Below are positions 44,834 to 54,793 of a DNA stretch of 64,000 bases, piece by piece; the first letter of the stretch is position 1; each line of letters opens with the position of its first letter. Both the position numbers and the translations under genes were made by a program. The DNA comes from JADLHS01 sp964561105 (lineage in GTDB: Bacteria; Verrucomicrobiota; Verrucomicrobiia; Limisphaerales; JADLHS01). The notes under the pieces were generated by a model. It did not search any database, had not been told where the DNA came from, and worked only from the letters and a program-made list of their open reading frames with translations. Location: assembly GCA_964561105.1 (NCBI GenBank), contig CAZLOH010000018.1:1-64000 (forward strand). Direction: 5' to 3'.

Positions 44834-45247
44834 ATGAGCGTTTATCCGGTCAGCTTCGACAAAGCCACTCAACTCGACCAGCGCATGGCTCGGTTGGGTG
44901 TGAGGGAATTGGACATTGAAGAGTCTTTCGTTCGCTCGGGTGGTCATGGCGGGCAGAACGTCAACAAGACCTCGACATGTGTGATGCTTTTCCATCGGCC
45001 AACTGGCATCCGGGTCAAGTGCCAATCCACCCGGCAGCAAGGTCTCAACCGATTCATCGCCCGTCAGCTCTTGCTCGATAAGGTCGAAGCGCGAACAAGC
45101 GGGATGGCCGCAACGGAACAAGCCCGCGTTGAGAAGCTCCGGCGTCAAAAGCGAAAGCGCTCGCGTCGCGCCAAAGCCCGGATGCTCGCCGACAAATCGC
45201 ATCACGCGGCCAAGAAAGCTTCCCGCCGTGCCGTGGCGATGGAGTGA
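44834..45247 (+). CDS. Release-factor-like peptidyl-tRNA hydrolase (ribosome rescue type)
   Basis: The 137-residue protein contains the class I release factor catalytic domain, with GGQ in FVRSGGHGGQNVNKTST. It lacks the codon-recognition domains. A long basic tail follows (RQKRKRSRRAKARMLADKSH), as in ArfB/YaeJ-like proteins, where it enters the empty mRNA channel of stalled ribosomes. It therefore probably releases nascent chains from non-stop complexes. The start at 44834 (MSVYPVSFDK) is preferred over 44792. It stands alone. Confidence 0.82.
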   Translation: MSVYPVSFDKATQLDQRMARLGVRELDIEESFVRSGGHGGQNVNKTSTCVMLFHRPTGIRVKCQSTRQQGLNRFIARQLLLDKVEARTSGMAATEQARVEKLRRQKRKRSRRAKARMLADKSHHAAKKASRRAVAME

Positions 45248-45347
45248 AGCCTGCCGCGCGAATTGGGCATGAATTCACGCAACACGGGCGGGACGGCATG
45301 ATTGCCACGCCGGGTTTGCCAGCGCCCTCGGTTTCGTTCTTGGGCCG

Positions 45348-47615
45348 TTACGGATACACGGCACGATAAAAACGCCGAGGCGTGCCGGCGACATCAACGG
45401 TCTCGAATCGCCCATCCGCATCCGCCGTAACCGAGCTCAACGCCTGCCAGTCCGGCGCGGTCAAATCATCAGCGAACTGCACCCGATACAGGCGATTCGG
45501 AACACCATTGCCATCCACCCGGTACGTATTGCCGCTCTCGTGAGTGATGGTCAGTGTGGGAGCGGGGCCATTATTCAGGCGGACGTTCACCGTCACCGCG
45601 CCGACTACCGGCGCGCCTCGATTGTCACTGATCGTGTAGGTGAAGGTGTCCATATTCGTCCAACCCACGGCGGGTGTGTAGATAACCCAGCCGCTGTTAC
45701 TCACCACCACACCGCCGTTTGCACTGGTGGCGCTCACTCCCAGAAAACTGATGAGATCGCCATCGGCATCTGTATCGTTGCTCAACAGCGTGGCCACGGC
45801 CACTTTCGTCCCGTTGGTCGGATCCCGTTCGATGGTGTCAGCCCCCGCAACCGGCAAGATATTCGCTGACGGCTCGAAGTTCCGAAAAACGCCCTGGCTG
45901 GCGTTGTAATAACTGCCGCTGCCGCTCACCTCCAGTTTCACGGCCCGCACCATATACACGTTCGTACCAACCTCCGCGTCGGTGTAATTGGTATCGGTGA
46001 TCAACGAAGCGGTGAGCCGCGTAAATGGCCCGGCGGCATTGGTCGAACGATAAACGTGATATCCCAGTACGGTGTCGGACGAAGGATTCCAGGTCAGTTT
46101 CACTCCACCAGGATCGGCGGCGGCCGCCAGATTGGCCGGCGACCCGACCACGTGCAGGCGGAGGGTGGGATCGCCCATTAGGGCGATATGGACCATGCGG
46201 TTCATCCCAACGCCCCAGTAACCCTGAAAGCCGTCGTTGTTTTGACTCAAGCGCGTGCTGAAGCCAATAGTCTCACCCAGAGCCATGTGGTGGTGATACC
46301 AGAATGGTCTTCCCACCCAAGCGCAGGTCAACGTGTAATTCGTGGTGGCGATCGCGGCGCGCAATAGGTTGTTCTGCGAATCCCAGTCGCCGAAGTAACT
46401 TCCGAAGAGCATCGAGAACACCACCCGTGGATCACTGCCAGCCAGTTGCGCGGTCGTGGCCACACCTGAACAGCTTGTGTAGGTGCCCGCGCCACAGCCG
46501 TAAGCCCAAAGGTAACTTTGCGATGCCAGTGTGCTGGACCAATCCCCTTCCATAGTGTTGCTGGCCCCAAAAAACGCGGCAAAATCCCGCCAACCGTTCG
46601 CGGCCAATGCCTCACTGGTGCTCATGCCCAGATGATCGTCAATCAACCCGCGGCGTTCTGCGGTGAACAGTTTGTGACGAAAGGCATGGTCCTTGTTCAG
46701 ATACTGGCGCAACAACTCCGTCTCGCTCACCGGAAACGCCGGCAGATTCGCAAAATCCACCCGCCCCACTTGGAGTTCTACGTCTGAAGGAATGAGACTC
46801 TGGTCAAACTTTCCATCTCCAGGGACATTGCGATTGCGAGGATCACCAGGACTCGTTCGGTTCACGGTTGAATCCGTCCACTGGCCATTCATTTCACCAT
46901 AAAAGACGTCTGCCGGCCAGGCACCACGATGGCCCGTGTGCTGGTCAGGGTAAATGTCGCCCGAGTAGGGCACTGGCACATGACCGAACAAGAAAACCGA
47001 CTTCACCGCCAACGGGTCTGCATTATAATCGGACAAAATAAGCGCCTTTACGCTTGCCAGTTCATTCGACCGGGCAACCCAAGCGTTGGAATTGGTCTCT
47101 GCCGGGTCCACCGCCATGGCGGGCACGTCATGGCGTAGCACGGTCCAACCATCGCCTGCGAGGTCATCCTGCAAGCGTCCTAGTTCGTTGGACAAGCCGG
47201 TCGCGAACCGATTGTCAACCACGAGTATGACCTTGCCGCGAGACTCCACCAGAGGCAGCTCAATACCGGCTCGGATGTATCCGTTGCCGTCCGCCAGTCC
47301 GCCCTTGTAAATGTGGTACTCGACAGCATCGCCCACAGCGACGTTCGTCTCGACGTAGCCGGTGGCATTCGCACCAAGCTCGATGCCGGCGTCCCAGGAG
47401 GTGTCACCACTCAATCTCCGATATAACGTGTAGCTGGCGGCGGAGGAATCCACCGGCCAGGACATTACAATTGCCGGCGGATCCGTCTGCGCGACGGCGC
47501 TAACACGCACCGCGTAAACCGATACAGACTGGGCTTGGACGCCCTGGCTTATCCTCAGTGCCGCAAGCGCCAAAATCAGGAGTCGCAAAACTCGGCTTAA
47601 ATAACTTGTGAACAT
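45348..47615 (-). CDS. Secreted FnIII protein with gingipain-like core and cadherin-like domain
   Basis: The 755-residue protein starts at 47615 with a signal peptide (LILALAALRISQGVQAQ). An FnIII-like domain covers about residues 30-120. The core (about 125-490) has KVILVVDNRFA, SVFLFGHVPVPYSGD and WPADVFYGEMNGQW, like C25 (gingipain) peptidases. However, the segment VVFSMLFGSYFGDWD, where I expect the catalytic cysteine, has none. A second FnIII domain (LGYHVYRSTNAAG) and a cadherin-like domain (LLSNDTDADGDLISFLG) follow. The last domain ends RRFYRAVYP, like other secreted proteins here. Proteolytic activity is doubtful. Confidence 0.75.
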   Translation of the reverse strand: MFTSYLSRVLRLLILALAALRISQGVQAQSVSVYAVRVSAVAQTDPPAIVMSWPVDSSAASYTLYRRLSGDTSWDAGIELGANATGYVETNVAVGDAVEYHIYKGGLADGNGYIRAGIELPLVESRGKVILVVDNRFATGLSNELGRLQDDLAGDGWTVLRHDVPAMAVDPAETNSNAWVARSNELASVKALILSDYNADPLAVKSVFLFGHVPVPYSGDIYPDQHTGHRGAWPADVFYGEMNGQWTDSTVNRTSPGDPRNRNVPGDGKFDQSLIPSDVELQVGRVDFANLPAFPVSETELLRQYLNKDHAFRHKLFTAERRGLIDDHLGMSTSEALAANGWRDFAAFFGASNTMEGDWSSTLASQSYLWAYGCGAGTYTSCSGVATTAQLAGSDPRVVFSMLFGSYFGDWDSQNNLLRAAIATTNYTLTCAWVGRPFWYHHHMALGETIGFSTRLSQNNDGFQGYWGVGMNRMVHIALMGDPTLRLHVVGSPANLAAAADPGGVKLTWNPSSDTVLGYHVYRSTNAAGPFTRLTASLITDTNYTDAEVGTNVYMVRAVKLEVSGSGSYYNASQGVFRNFEPSANILPVAGADTIERDPTNGTKVAVATLLSNDTDADGDLISFLGVSATSANGGVVVSNSGWVIYTPAVGWTNMDTFTYTISDNRGAPVVGAVTVNVRLNNGPAPTLTITHESGNTYRVDGNGVPNRLYRVQFADDLTAPDWQALSSVTADADGRFETVDVAGTPRRFYRAVYP

Positions 47616-47720
47616 CACGCTACGCTGCTTGGAGTTTGTGAAGCCGATCACAACATGTCAAAGTCTCTCTGACCCGGCTGGAGCAGTCTAGTGTTAGCTT
47701 GCTGCCTGGTATCCCATAAG

Positions 47721-47749
47721 AAAAAAGGACCGACTGAACGTCGGCCCTT
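47721..47749 (-). terminator. Rho-independent terminator of the gene at 47772
   Basis: The stem GGACCGAC/GTCGGCCC (one G-T pair) with loop TGAAC is followed on the minus strand by six T. It lies 22 bp past the stop. Confidence 0.8.
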
Positions 47750-47771
47750 GAGAGACGCATGACTGCGCAAT

Positions 47772-48575
47772 TCAGACTGTGTGTTTCCGCCGGATGCGGA
47801 GGGTGCTCGCGAAGAACGGCAGCAACAACAAGGCTCCGGCGATGATCGTGGTTGGCTCAGGCACCGGCGCGAGCGGACCAATCAAATCCTGGCTGCCGCG
47901 AGAGCTTCCATCCAAATTCGCAGCATTCCAGAACGTTGTGCTCAAGCTCGTATCAGGAGAGTCCCATGTTAAGCTTCCCAGCATTGCGTTCGCACGTGTC
48001 GTTATGGGGTTGGCTGAACTCGTAATCCCGAAACCACTTCCACTCATAACGTCGAATGCCCCTGTGCTGTGGTACTCATACAGGACCTCCCAAATAGCCA
48101 ACTGTAAGGCTGAGCCTTCTGCTTTTTGAGCAGAAGTCGCCGAACCCCAGCCTCCTGAGGGCATTATGACCCCGCTGAATCCGCTGCTATTACCACCTGC
48201 ATACGTCTCGTACAATTGCGCGGCGTATTGAAGGCTTGCCACGCCTTGGCGAACCGGCGCACCGCTGTCAGTGGCGAGTGCATCACTGAAACTTCCTGAT
48301 TGCCAATATCCTTGGCTCAGAGTCGCGTTCAGGCTTAGACAAAAGGTAATAAAAGGATTTGGATGGCCATTTGGTAAGGGATCACCCCCCGTCCTTGTTG
48401 CCGAGAACGCGCTGGCAATCGTACCATTATGCGTTGTACCCTGCGCTGAGATGTTGAATGTGTTGCCGCCGTAATACCCGATATCAAGGTAACTCAAGGC
48501 CGCCGGTGACGAAAAAGCCGCCGTCGTCAAGGTGGCAGTGGCGAGCAATAGCTTCGTTGCTTTTGTTAGTTTCAT
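47772..48575 (-). CDS. PEP-CTERM protein with possible thioester-type domain
   Basis: The 267-residue protein begins at 48575 after AAAAGGTCAGAAG. It has a signal peptide (LLLATATLTTAAFSSPA) and a PEP-CTERM tail (PVPEPTTIIAGALLLLPFF, then RIRRK). In the body, FITFCLSLN (C79) precedes SALQLAIWEVLYEY (Q158). This Cys plus Gln-x-Ala-Ile-Trp pair is the pattern of thioester (TED/TQXA) adhesin domains, in which the two side chains crosslink. If right, the protein could bind covalently to a surface. The tail nearly matches that of the neighbour at 49119. Confidence 0.8.
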   Translation of the reverse strand: MKLTKATKLLLATATLTTAAFSSPAALSYLDIGYYGGNTFNISAQGTTHNGTIASAFSATRTGGDPLPNGHPNPFITFCLSLNATLSQGYWQSGSFSDALATDSGAPVRQGVASLQYAAQLYETYAGGNSSGFSGVIMPSGGWGSATSAQKAEGSALQLAIWEVLYEYHSTGAFDVMSGSGFGITSSANPITTRANAMLGSLTWDSPDTSLSTTFWNAANLDGSSRGSQDLIGPLAPVPEPTTIIAGALLLLPFFASTLRIRRKHTV

Positions 48576-49118
48576 GCTTCTGACCTTTTTTGTTTGTTGT
48601 TTTGTTTGTGGCGCAATGCCGCAAAGCAAAGTTGTCTGAACGACCACTTTTTTACCTCATTCAGCAACACGGAATCTATACGATGTTGGGACAACTTGAT
48701 GCACTTTTAGGACATGAAGCACGGAGAGCCGGAACGCAGCCGCAGGGTGGCAAACGAAAGCCGCAGGAGCACCCTACCCACGCCGCAGAATCCGGACATC
48801 GCGAAATTGAAACGCGCACTTCAGTCGGATTACGCGGAACTCTTGTTGGACTTTGGATTCCCTGCGGTCGTGACAAACTCGCCGGTGACAACCCCCGGTG
48901 GCTGACGTCTTTTTTACCTGCGGCTTACCATGCCAGTGCAAGGTGCGGGTGTGGTTCCTGTCCTGATTCCCATTGCTTCAGCTTGGCCGGCGGATCTTCA
49001 ACCCGCGAGTCCGTGAGCCGATCCGCCCACCGCGCGCGGCATGTCCCAAAAGTGACTAAAGATGTCCCACCAGCGCATAGACAGATTGGTGCTGGATGCG
49101 TAATACTTCCGCGCAACT
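48576..49118. other. Intergenic region between divergent PEP-CTERM genes
   Basis: This 543-bp gap holds no gene I can support. The stretch 48712-48905 can be read as a 63-codon frame, but its N-terminal half (GEPERSRRVANESRR) looks like translated repeat. The left part must carry the promoter of the minus-strand gene, and 49041-49069 carries two direct repeats upstream of the plus-strand gene. Confidence 0.6.
49041..49069. promoter_or_regulatory. Direct repeats ATGTCCCA spaced by two helical turns
   Basis: ATGTCCCA occurs at 49041-49048 and again at 49062-49069, 21 bp apart start to start and about 50 bp upstream of the gene at 49119. It could be an operator, or the end of a lost insertion sequence. 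Confidence 0.35.
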
Positions 49119-49796
49119 ATGAAAATTGCTCAATTCTTCGGATGCGTTGCCGGAAGCGCGCTGGCTGTCTGCCAAGCCTCAGCCAACCTGATCATCAATG
49201 GAGATTTCGAGTCCGGTAACACCGGTTTCACCAGTGATTATGAATACACCTCCGCGTCTGGCGGGCTCGCAACCGGAGGTGAAGGGAGCGGTGCCGGCAG
49301 GTACGCCGTGGGCACTAACCCTCAGTATTATCACTCCAGTTTCTCATCGGCTGGCGACCACACTTCCGGCAGCGGCCAGATGATGATCGTAAATGGATCT
49401 TTACAGCAAAATCCGATTAAAAATGTTTGGACGGGCAGCCTCGTCGGACCGCTCACTGTGGGTGCCACGTATCAACTCACCGCCTGGGTCATGAACGTCT
49501 ATTCGGAAAATCCGGCCTCGCTCAGCTTCAGTGTTGGTGGCACTCAAGTCGGCTCGAACTTCTCGGCCACGGGAGTCGGTGTCTGGCAGCAATTCACGGC
49601 AAGTTTCGTCGCGACCGCCAATCAGACACCCACAGCCGTTGATTTGAAGCTTCAGTTCTCCGGGGATGATTTCGCTTTGGATGACATTTCGTTGGCGCCG
49701 GTGCCTGAACCGACGACGTTTTTCGCCGGGGCTTTGCTGCTGCTGCCCTTTGCGGCCAGCGCCCTGCGTTACGTTCGCCGGCCACGCACAGCGTGA
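49119..49796 (+). CDS. PEP-CTERM protein with jelly-roll (NGDFE) domain
   Basis: The 225-residue protein has a short signal peptide ending near CQASA. A single beta-sandwich opens with NLIINGDFESGNTGF and closes with LQFSGDDFALDDISLAPVP, the pattern of CBM4/DUF642-like jelly rolls. The PEP-CTERM tail reads PVPEPTTFFAGALLLLPFAA, then VRRPRTA. The tail is close to that of the divergent neighbour at 47772, so the two may be sorted by the same exosortase. Ligand unknown; carbohydrate binding is plausible. Confidence 0.85.
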   Translation: MKIAQFFGCVAGSALAVCQASANLIINGDFESGNTGFTSDYEYTSASGGLATGGEGSGAGRYAVGTNPQYYHSSFSSAGDHTSGSGQMMIVNGSLQQNPIKNVWTGSLVGPLTVGATYQLTAWVMNVYSENPASLSFSVGGTQVGSNFSATGVGVWQQFTASFVATANQTPTAVDLKLQFSGDDFALDDISLAPVPEPTTFFAGALLLLPFAASALRYVRRPRTA

Positions 49797-50119
49797 GTCT
49801 GCGGCGCACCCGCTAATTCACCCTTCCATAGTCAGGCCGACCAGGAGAAACCGGCTGGCCGGTTACTCAAACCGGATTCAGCATAAGAACATTGTTGTGC
49901 TACGCCGAAGCTGAGAGCCGGCCAGAAATTGGCGAAGCACCCGGTGTCGGCAGCGTCGCCTGGAAACTTCGGAGATTCCAAGCCAGCCCGGGGCAAAATT
50001 TTCGCGGCGCGGCCGTGTGTCTGCCGATCGGCCAGAACTGTTGGCTTGATTTCGCCGGCGTTCAACAGTTCCCTTTACCCACATTTATTGAATTGGAACA
50101 TTGAACTTGTAATCAGACC
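49797..50119. other. Intergenic region upstream of icd
   Basis: This 323-bp gap has no gene I can support. It contains GC-rich potential hairpins (around 49850-49870 and 49915-49990), but I could not match them to a known riboswitch. It must contain the icd promoter. Confidence 0.5.
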
Positions 50120-51436
<1,317 letters not shown>

Positions 51437-51615
51437 CGATTGCACCAGTGCTGGATAAATGACTAAGCTGAGCTACAAAAAGCTGCGCACGGAGTACCCG
51501 GTCGTGCGTTCAGGGGTGCTCTTACTGCCACGAATCGCCCACAAAAACATTGCGCCTGAGCGGGCAAAGGCGGATTGCCCAGCTTCAACCAAACCCGGCG
51601 CTCCCCTTCTCTGCG

Positions 51616-52905
51616 CTACTGTTTCCCAATCCGGTACAGGTGCGTATCCGTCCGCAGGAAAATCGTTCGGTCAACCATCGCCGGTGTCGCAATCACGGTG
51701 CCGTCAAGCTGGTTTTCCGCGAGCACTTCGAACGTCTTGGCTGCCTTGACCACGGTGGTCTTGCCTTCTTTGCCGAAGAAATACACGCGACCCTCGGCCA
51801 GCAACGGTGACGCGAGGTGCTGTTGGTTGAGGCGTTCCTGCCAGTGGGCCTGACCGTCCTTGGTGCTGGCACAATTGGCCATGCCGTCGTCGGAAGTCCA
51901 GAAAAGCATGTCGCCGAGCAGCAACGGCGACGACATCACCGGCACCTGCCGCATGGTGGTCCAGTTGACGCGTGTGGTGGTGACGTCGCCCGCGCCGTCC
52001 GCGCGGATGGCCCAGAGCGCTGGCCTCATGCAGCCGGTGCTGAAATACGCCACACCGTCGCCAAACACCGGGCACGAGCCGATGGAGAATCCCTTGCCGT
52101 GATGCGCCCGCCAGAATTCCTGGCCGTTCGCCGGATTGTAGGAAACCACCCAGTGCGCGCCGGGCGAGATCAATTGCGCTTTTCCGGCGGCCTGCACCAG
52201 CAACGGCGTGACGAAGGATTTCTTCAAGTCGCCGTTGTCCGTGTCCATGGGCGGGCGTTCGGTGCGCCAGACTTGCTTGCCGCTTTGCCGATCCAGCGCG
52301 GCCACGTATTGGGCATCGCGACCATCACGCACGAGCGCCAGCAGATTTTGGTATAGCACCGGTGAACTGCCCGGCCCGACCTGATGATCCAACGGCAGCC
52401 GGGTTTTCCAAACCGGCTTTCCGTCTTTGGCGTCCAGACACGCGGTGCCGTAAGTGCCGAAATCGCAGTAGAGCCGTTCCGCTTCGATCACGGGCGTTGG
52501 CGTGGCCCAACTGTTGAACCAGTGAACCGGATCGGGTTTCTCCACCTCGAACAACGGAGTGCGCCACAGCAGCCGGCCGTCCCGCGTGTCGAGACACACC
52601 GCTTCGAGCGAAACATGCTCCGCAGTTTGCATGTCGTCGTATCCAATTCGCTGACGCACCACACCGCGCTCGATGGCCAGCGTGAGCCAGAGCCGATCTC
52701 CGACAACCACCGGCGCGGATCGGCCCCGACCCGGCACGGCGACCTTCCACACGAGGTTGTTGGTCTCACTCCAAGCCACGGGAACATCTTTCGCCTGGCT
52801 CGAGCCATCGCCGCGCGGACCGCGAAATTGCGGCCAATCGCGTTCCGCGGCAACGGTGTTGCCCACGAGCGTTGCAACCAGTGTGACGAAAGCAATAATG
52901 CGCAT
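51616..52905 (-). CDS. Secreted PQQ-type beta-propeller protein
   Basis: The 429-residue protein starts at 52905 (MRIIAFVTLVATLVGNTVAAERDW) with a signal peptide. The mature part opens with WPQFRGPRGDGSS, a motif widespread in secreted propellers of Planctomycetes and Verrucomicrobia. It continues with repeated blades: VCLDTRDGRLLWRTPLF, ACLDAKDGKPVWKTRLP, AALDRQSGKQVWRTERP and NPANGQEFWRAH. There is no evidence for a bound quinone cofactor or dehydrogenase activity. It is divergent from the GH99 gene, with a 198-bp gap. Confidence 0.85.
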   Translation of the reverse strand: MRIIAFVTLVATLVGNTVAAERDWPQFRGPRGDGSSQAKDVPVAWSETNNLVWKVAVPGRGRSAPVVVGDRLWLTLAIERGVVRQRIGYDDMQTAEHVSLEAVCLDTRDGRLLWRTPLFEVEKPDPVHWFNSWATPTPVIEAERLYCDFGTYGTACLDAKDGKPVWKTRLPLDHQVGPGSSPVLYQNLLALVRDGRDAQYVAALDRQSGKQVWRTERPPMDTDNGDLKKSFVTPLLVQAAGKAQLISPGAHWVVSYNPANGQEFWRAHHGKGFSIGSCPVFGDGVAYFSTGCMRPALWAIRADGAGDVTTTRVNWTTMRQVPVMSSPLLLGDMLFWTSDDGMANCASTKDGQAHWQERLNQQHLASPLLAEGRVYFFGKEGKTTVVKAAKTFEVLAENQLDGTVIATPAMVDRTIFLRTDTHLYRIGKQ

Positions 52906-53103
52906 GTCCAAACCATTTGACCGTTTCAACGCCCGCTTGTCGAGGCGGCAAGCAGTCGGACGTAACTCAATTCGCGCTCGGCTCACCAGTTTCCAATCCG
53001 GCACGTTCGTGACCTTTACCGCAACACTCCGGGTCAGCGACCGACGCTCCGCGCGCGGCAGATTTGACTTGAAGCCAACACGAGTAATCTCCATTTACGC
53101 TCC

Positions 53104-54231
53104 ATGCTCAGACGGCTTGCAATTCCTGTTCTCGTTCTCCTGCTCAACGGTTTCAATTGCCTGGCGCAGACCGGCGCGGCGAAATCGTCTCGCGCGTCTC
53201 CCGCGACTCCCGCGTCGCCACCGTCGGAACGTGCCCTGGCGTTTTATTATCCGTGGTACGGCAATCCCAAAACCGATGGCAGCTACAGTCATTGGAATCA
53301 CCCGGTGGCAGTGCGGAATGAACCGCCGCGCGCGTTTCCGGGCGGCGACGACATCGGCGCGGATTTCTATCCGCAACTTGGCTGTTACAGCTCCAACGAT
53401 CCCGAATCGCTGCGCGCGCACATGCGGCAATTACGGCAAGCCGGCATAGGTGTGATTTGCGTGAGCTGGTGGGGCCAGGATTCGTTCACGGGCCGCGCCC
53501 TGCCCGCCTTGTTCAAAGCCGCGGAAGCCGCGGGCATCAAGATCAGTTTTCACCTCGAACCATTCGGCGGTCGCAACGCCAGCACCACGCGCGACGCCAT
53601 CGTTTATTTGATCAACCAATTTGGCGCTTCGCCGGCGTTGTATCGCTTGCGCAGTCACGGCAATCGTCCGGTGTTCTTCGTCTATGATTCGTATCTCACG
53701 CCCGCTCGCGAGTGGGCCACGGTGCTGCAAAAGGACGGCCCACAAACTTTGCGCGGCACGACCAATGACGCCGTGGTGATCGGACTCTGGGTGAAGCAAA
53801 AGGAGGAACCGTTCATGTTGGAAGGTGGGTTCGACGGCTTCTACACGTACTTTGCCACGGATGGGTTCACCTATGGTTCGACCACGAAAAACTGGCCCAA
53901 GCTCGCCGAATGGGCGCGCGCCAACGGCAAATTGTTCATCCCCTGCGTGGCGCCGGGTTACATTGATACGCGCATCCGGCCCTGGAACGATGTGAACACG
54001 CGCGACCGCGAGGGCGGCGCGTATTACGACCGGATGTGGTCCGCCGCATTGGGCGTGTCAACGGAGCTGGTGGGCATCACCTCGTTCAACGAATGGCACG
54101 AAGGCACGCAGATCGAGCCAGCCGTACCGAAACAGATTCCCGGTTTCACCTACCTCGACTACCAGCCTCGCCCTGCCGATTACTACCTGGACCGCACGGC
54201 TTATTGGATTAAACAATTGCGCTCCAGATGA
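53104..54231 (+). CDS. Secreted GH99-like glycoside hydrolase
   Basis: The 375-residue protein has a signal peptide ending near NCLAQ. The single catalytic domain shows LAFYYPWYGNPKTDGSYSHW, QLRQAGIGVICVSWWG, FHLEPFGGRN, EGGFDGFYTYFATDGF and VGITSFNEWHEGTQIEPA. This is the GH99 pattern, whose characterised members are endo-alpha-1,2-mannosidases/mannanases. The substrate here is not proven. Expected location is periplasmic. No transporters or sensor genes are near, so it is not part of a classic PUL. Confidence 0.85.
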   Translation: MLRRLAIPVLVLLLNGFNCLAQTGAAKSSRASPATPASPPSERALAFYYPWYGNPKTDGSYSHWNHPVAVRNEPPRAFPGGDDIGADFYPQLGCYSSNDPESLRAHMRQLRQAGIGVICVSWWGQDSFTGRALPALFKAAEAAGIKISFHLEPFGGRNASTTRDAIVYLINQFGASPALYRLRSHGNRPVFFVYDSYLTPAREWATVLQKDGPQTLRGTTNDAVVIGLWVKQKEEPFMLEGGFDGFYTYFATDGFTYGSTTKNWPKLAEWARANGKLFIPCVAPGYIDTRIRPWNDVNTRDREGGAYYDRMWSAALGVSTELVGITSFNEWHEGTQIEPAVPKQIPGFTYLDYQPRPADYYLDRTAYWIKQLRSR

Positions 54232-54400
54232 TCAAAACCTGTCCACTCGACCAGACAACTTCGTGCCCGGCTAATGTCCGGTTGTCACTTCGGGACGAAT
54301 TGCCTTCATCCCGGAATTGAGCGTCCGCCCCCCCGCACACAACGCAAAAACAATATTTTGGCAGGTAACAACATTGGACTGTGTTACGGGGTTGCCAATG

Positions 54401-54436
54401 CCGGCAAGGTTCCGTGGGGGGGCCTTGCCGGTTCTT
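54401..54436 (+). terminator. Terminator between GH99 and SMR genes
   Basis: The 9-bp perfect stem CCGGCAAGG/CCTTGCCGG with a 13-base G-rich loop is followed by TTCTTTAATT. It separates convergent genes and fits best as the plus-strand terminator. Confidence 0.65.
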
Positions 54437-54460
54437 TAATTCAATGCTCAGCCGGTCCGT

Positions 54461-54793
54461 TCACAACCCCGGTCGGGCGGGCGAGACGAGTTTCAGGCCG
54501 ATCACTCCGGCGACAATCAGCACGAGACAGAGAATTCGCAGCACCTCGCGGGATTCGCCAAAGAAGGCCATTCCGATGAGAGCCGTGCCGGCCGCCCCGA
54601 TGCCCGTCCACACGGCGTAGGCCGTGCCGATGGGGATGGTCTTGAGCGCCACGGACAGCAGCGCAAAGCTGATCCCCATGGCGCACAACGTGGCGAGGCT
54701 CGGCCACAACCGGGAGAAGCCTTCCGTGTATTTCAGGCCAACGGCCCAACCGATTTCAAAGACCCCAGCGCTAATCAGACAAATCCAAGCCAT
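54461..54793 (-). CDS. sugE: SMR family exporter (SugE/Gdx type)
   Basis: The 110-residue protein has four hydrophobic helices and the essential helix-1 glutamate E13 in GVFEIGWAVGLKYTEGF. TIPIGTAYAVWTGIGAAGTALIGMAFFGE is typical of the SugE/Gdx branch (in parts: IPIGTAYAVWTGIGA). Members export guanidinium or quaternary ammonium ions as antiparallel dimers in the inner membrane. No guanidine riboswitch is evident upstream; that space is repeat-filled. The frame extends upstream through repeats, but ATG 54793 is the natural start. Confidence 0.88.
   Translation of the reverse strand: MAWICLISAGVFEIGWAVGLKYTEGFSRLWPSLATLCAMGISFALLSVALKTIPIGTAYAVWTGIGAAGTALIGMAFFGESREVLRILCLVLIVAGVIGLKLVSPARPGL

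Noticed and set aside
48714..48905. 63-codon frame with GEPERSRRVANESRR
   Set aside because: The N-terminal half looks like a translated dispersed repeat, and no ribosome-binding site is seen; kept only as a note in the gap entry.
48590..49219. 210-codon plus-strand frame between divergent PEP-CTERM genes
   Set aside because: It overlaps the start of the PEP-CTERM gene at 49119 in another frame and has no signal or domain.
49840..50010. Possible riboswitch upstream of icd
   Set aside because: GC-rich hairpins can be drawn but no conserved riboswitch core could be recognised.
51459..51749. 96-codon frame downstream of icd
   Set aside because: It overlaps the 3' end of the propeller gene on the other strand and has no recognisable domain.
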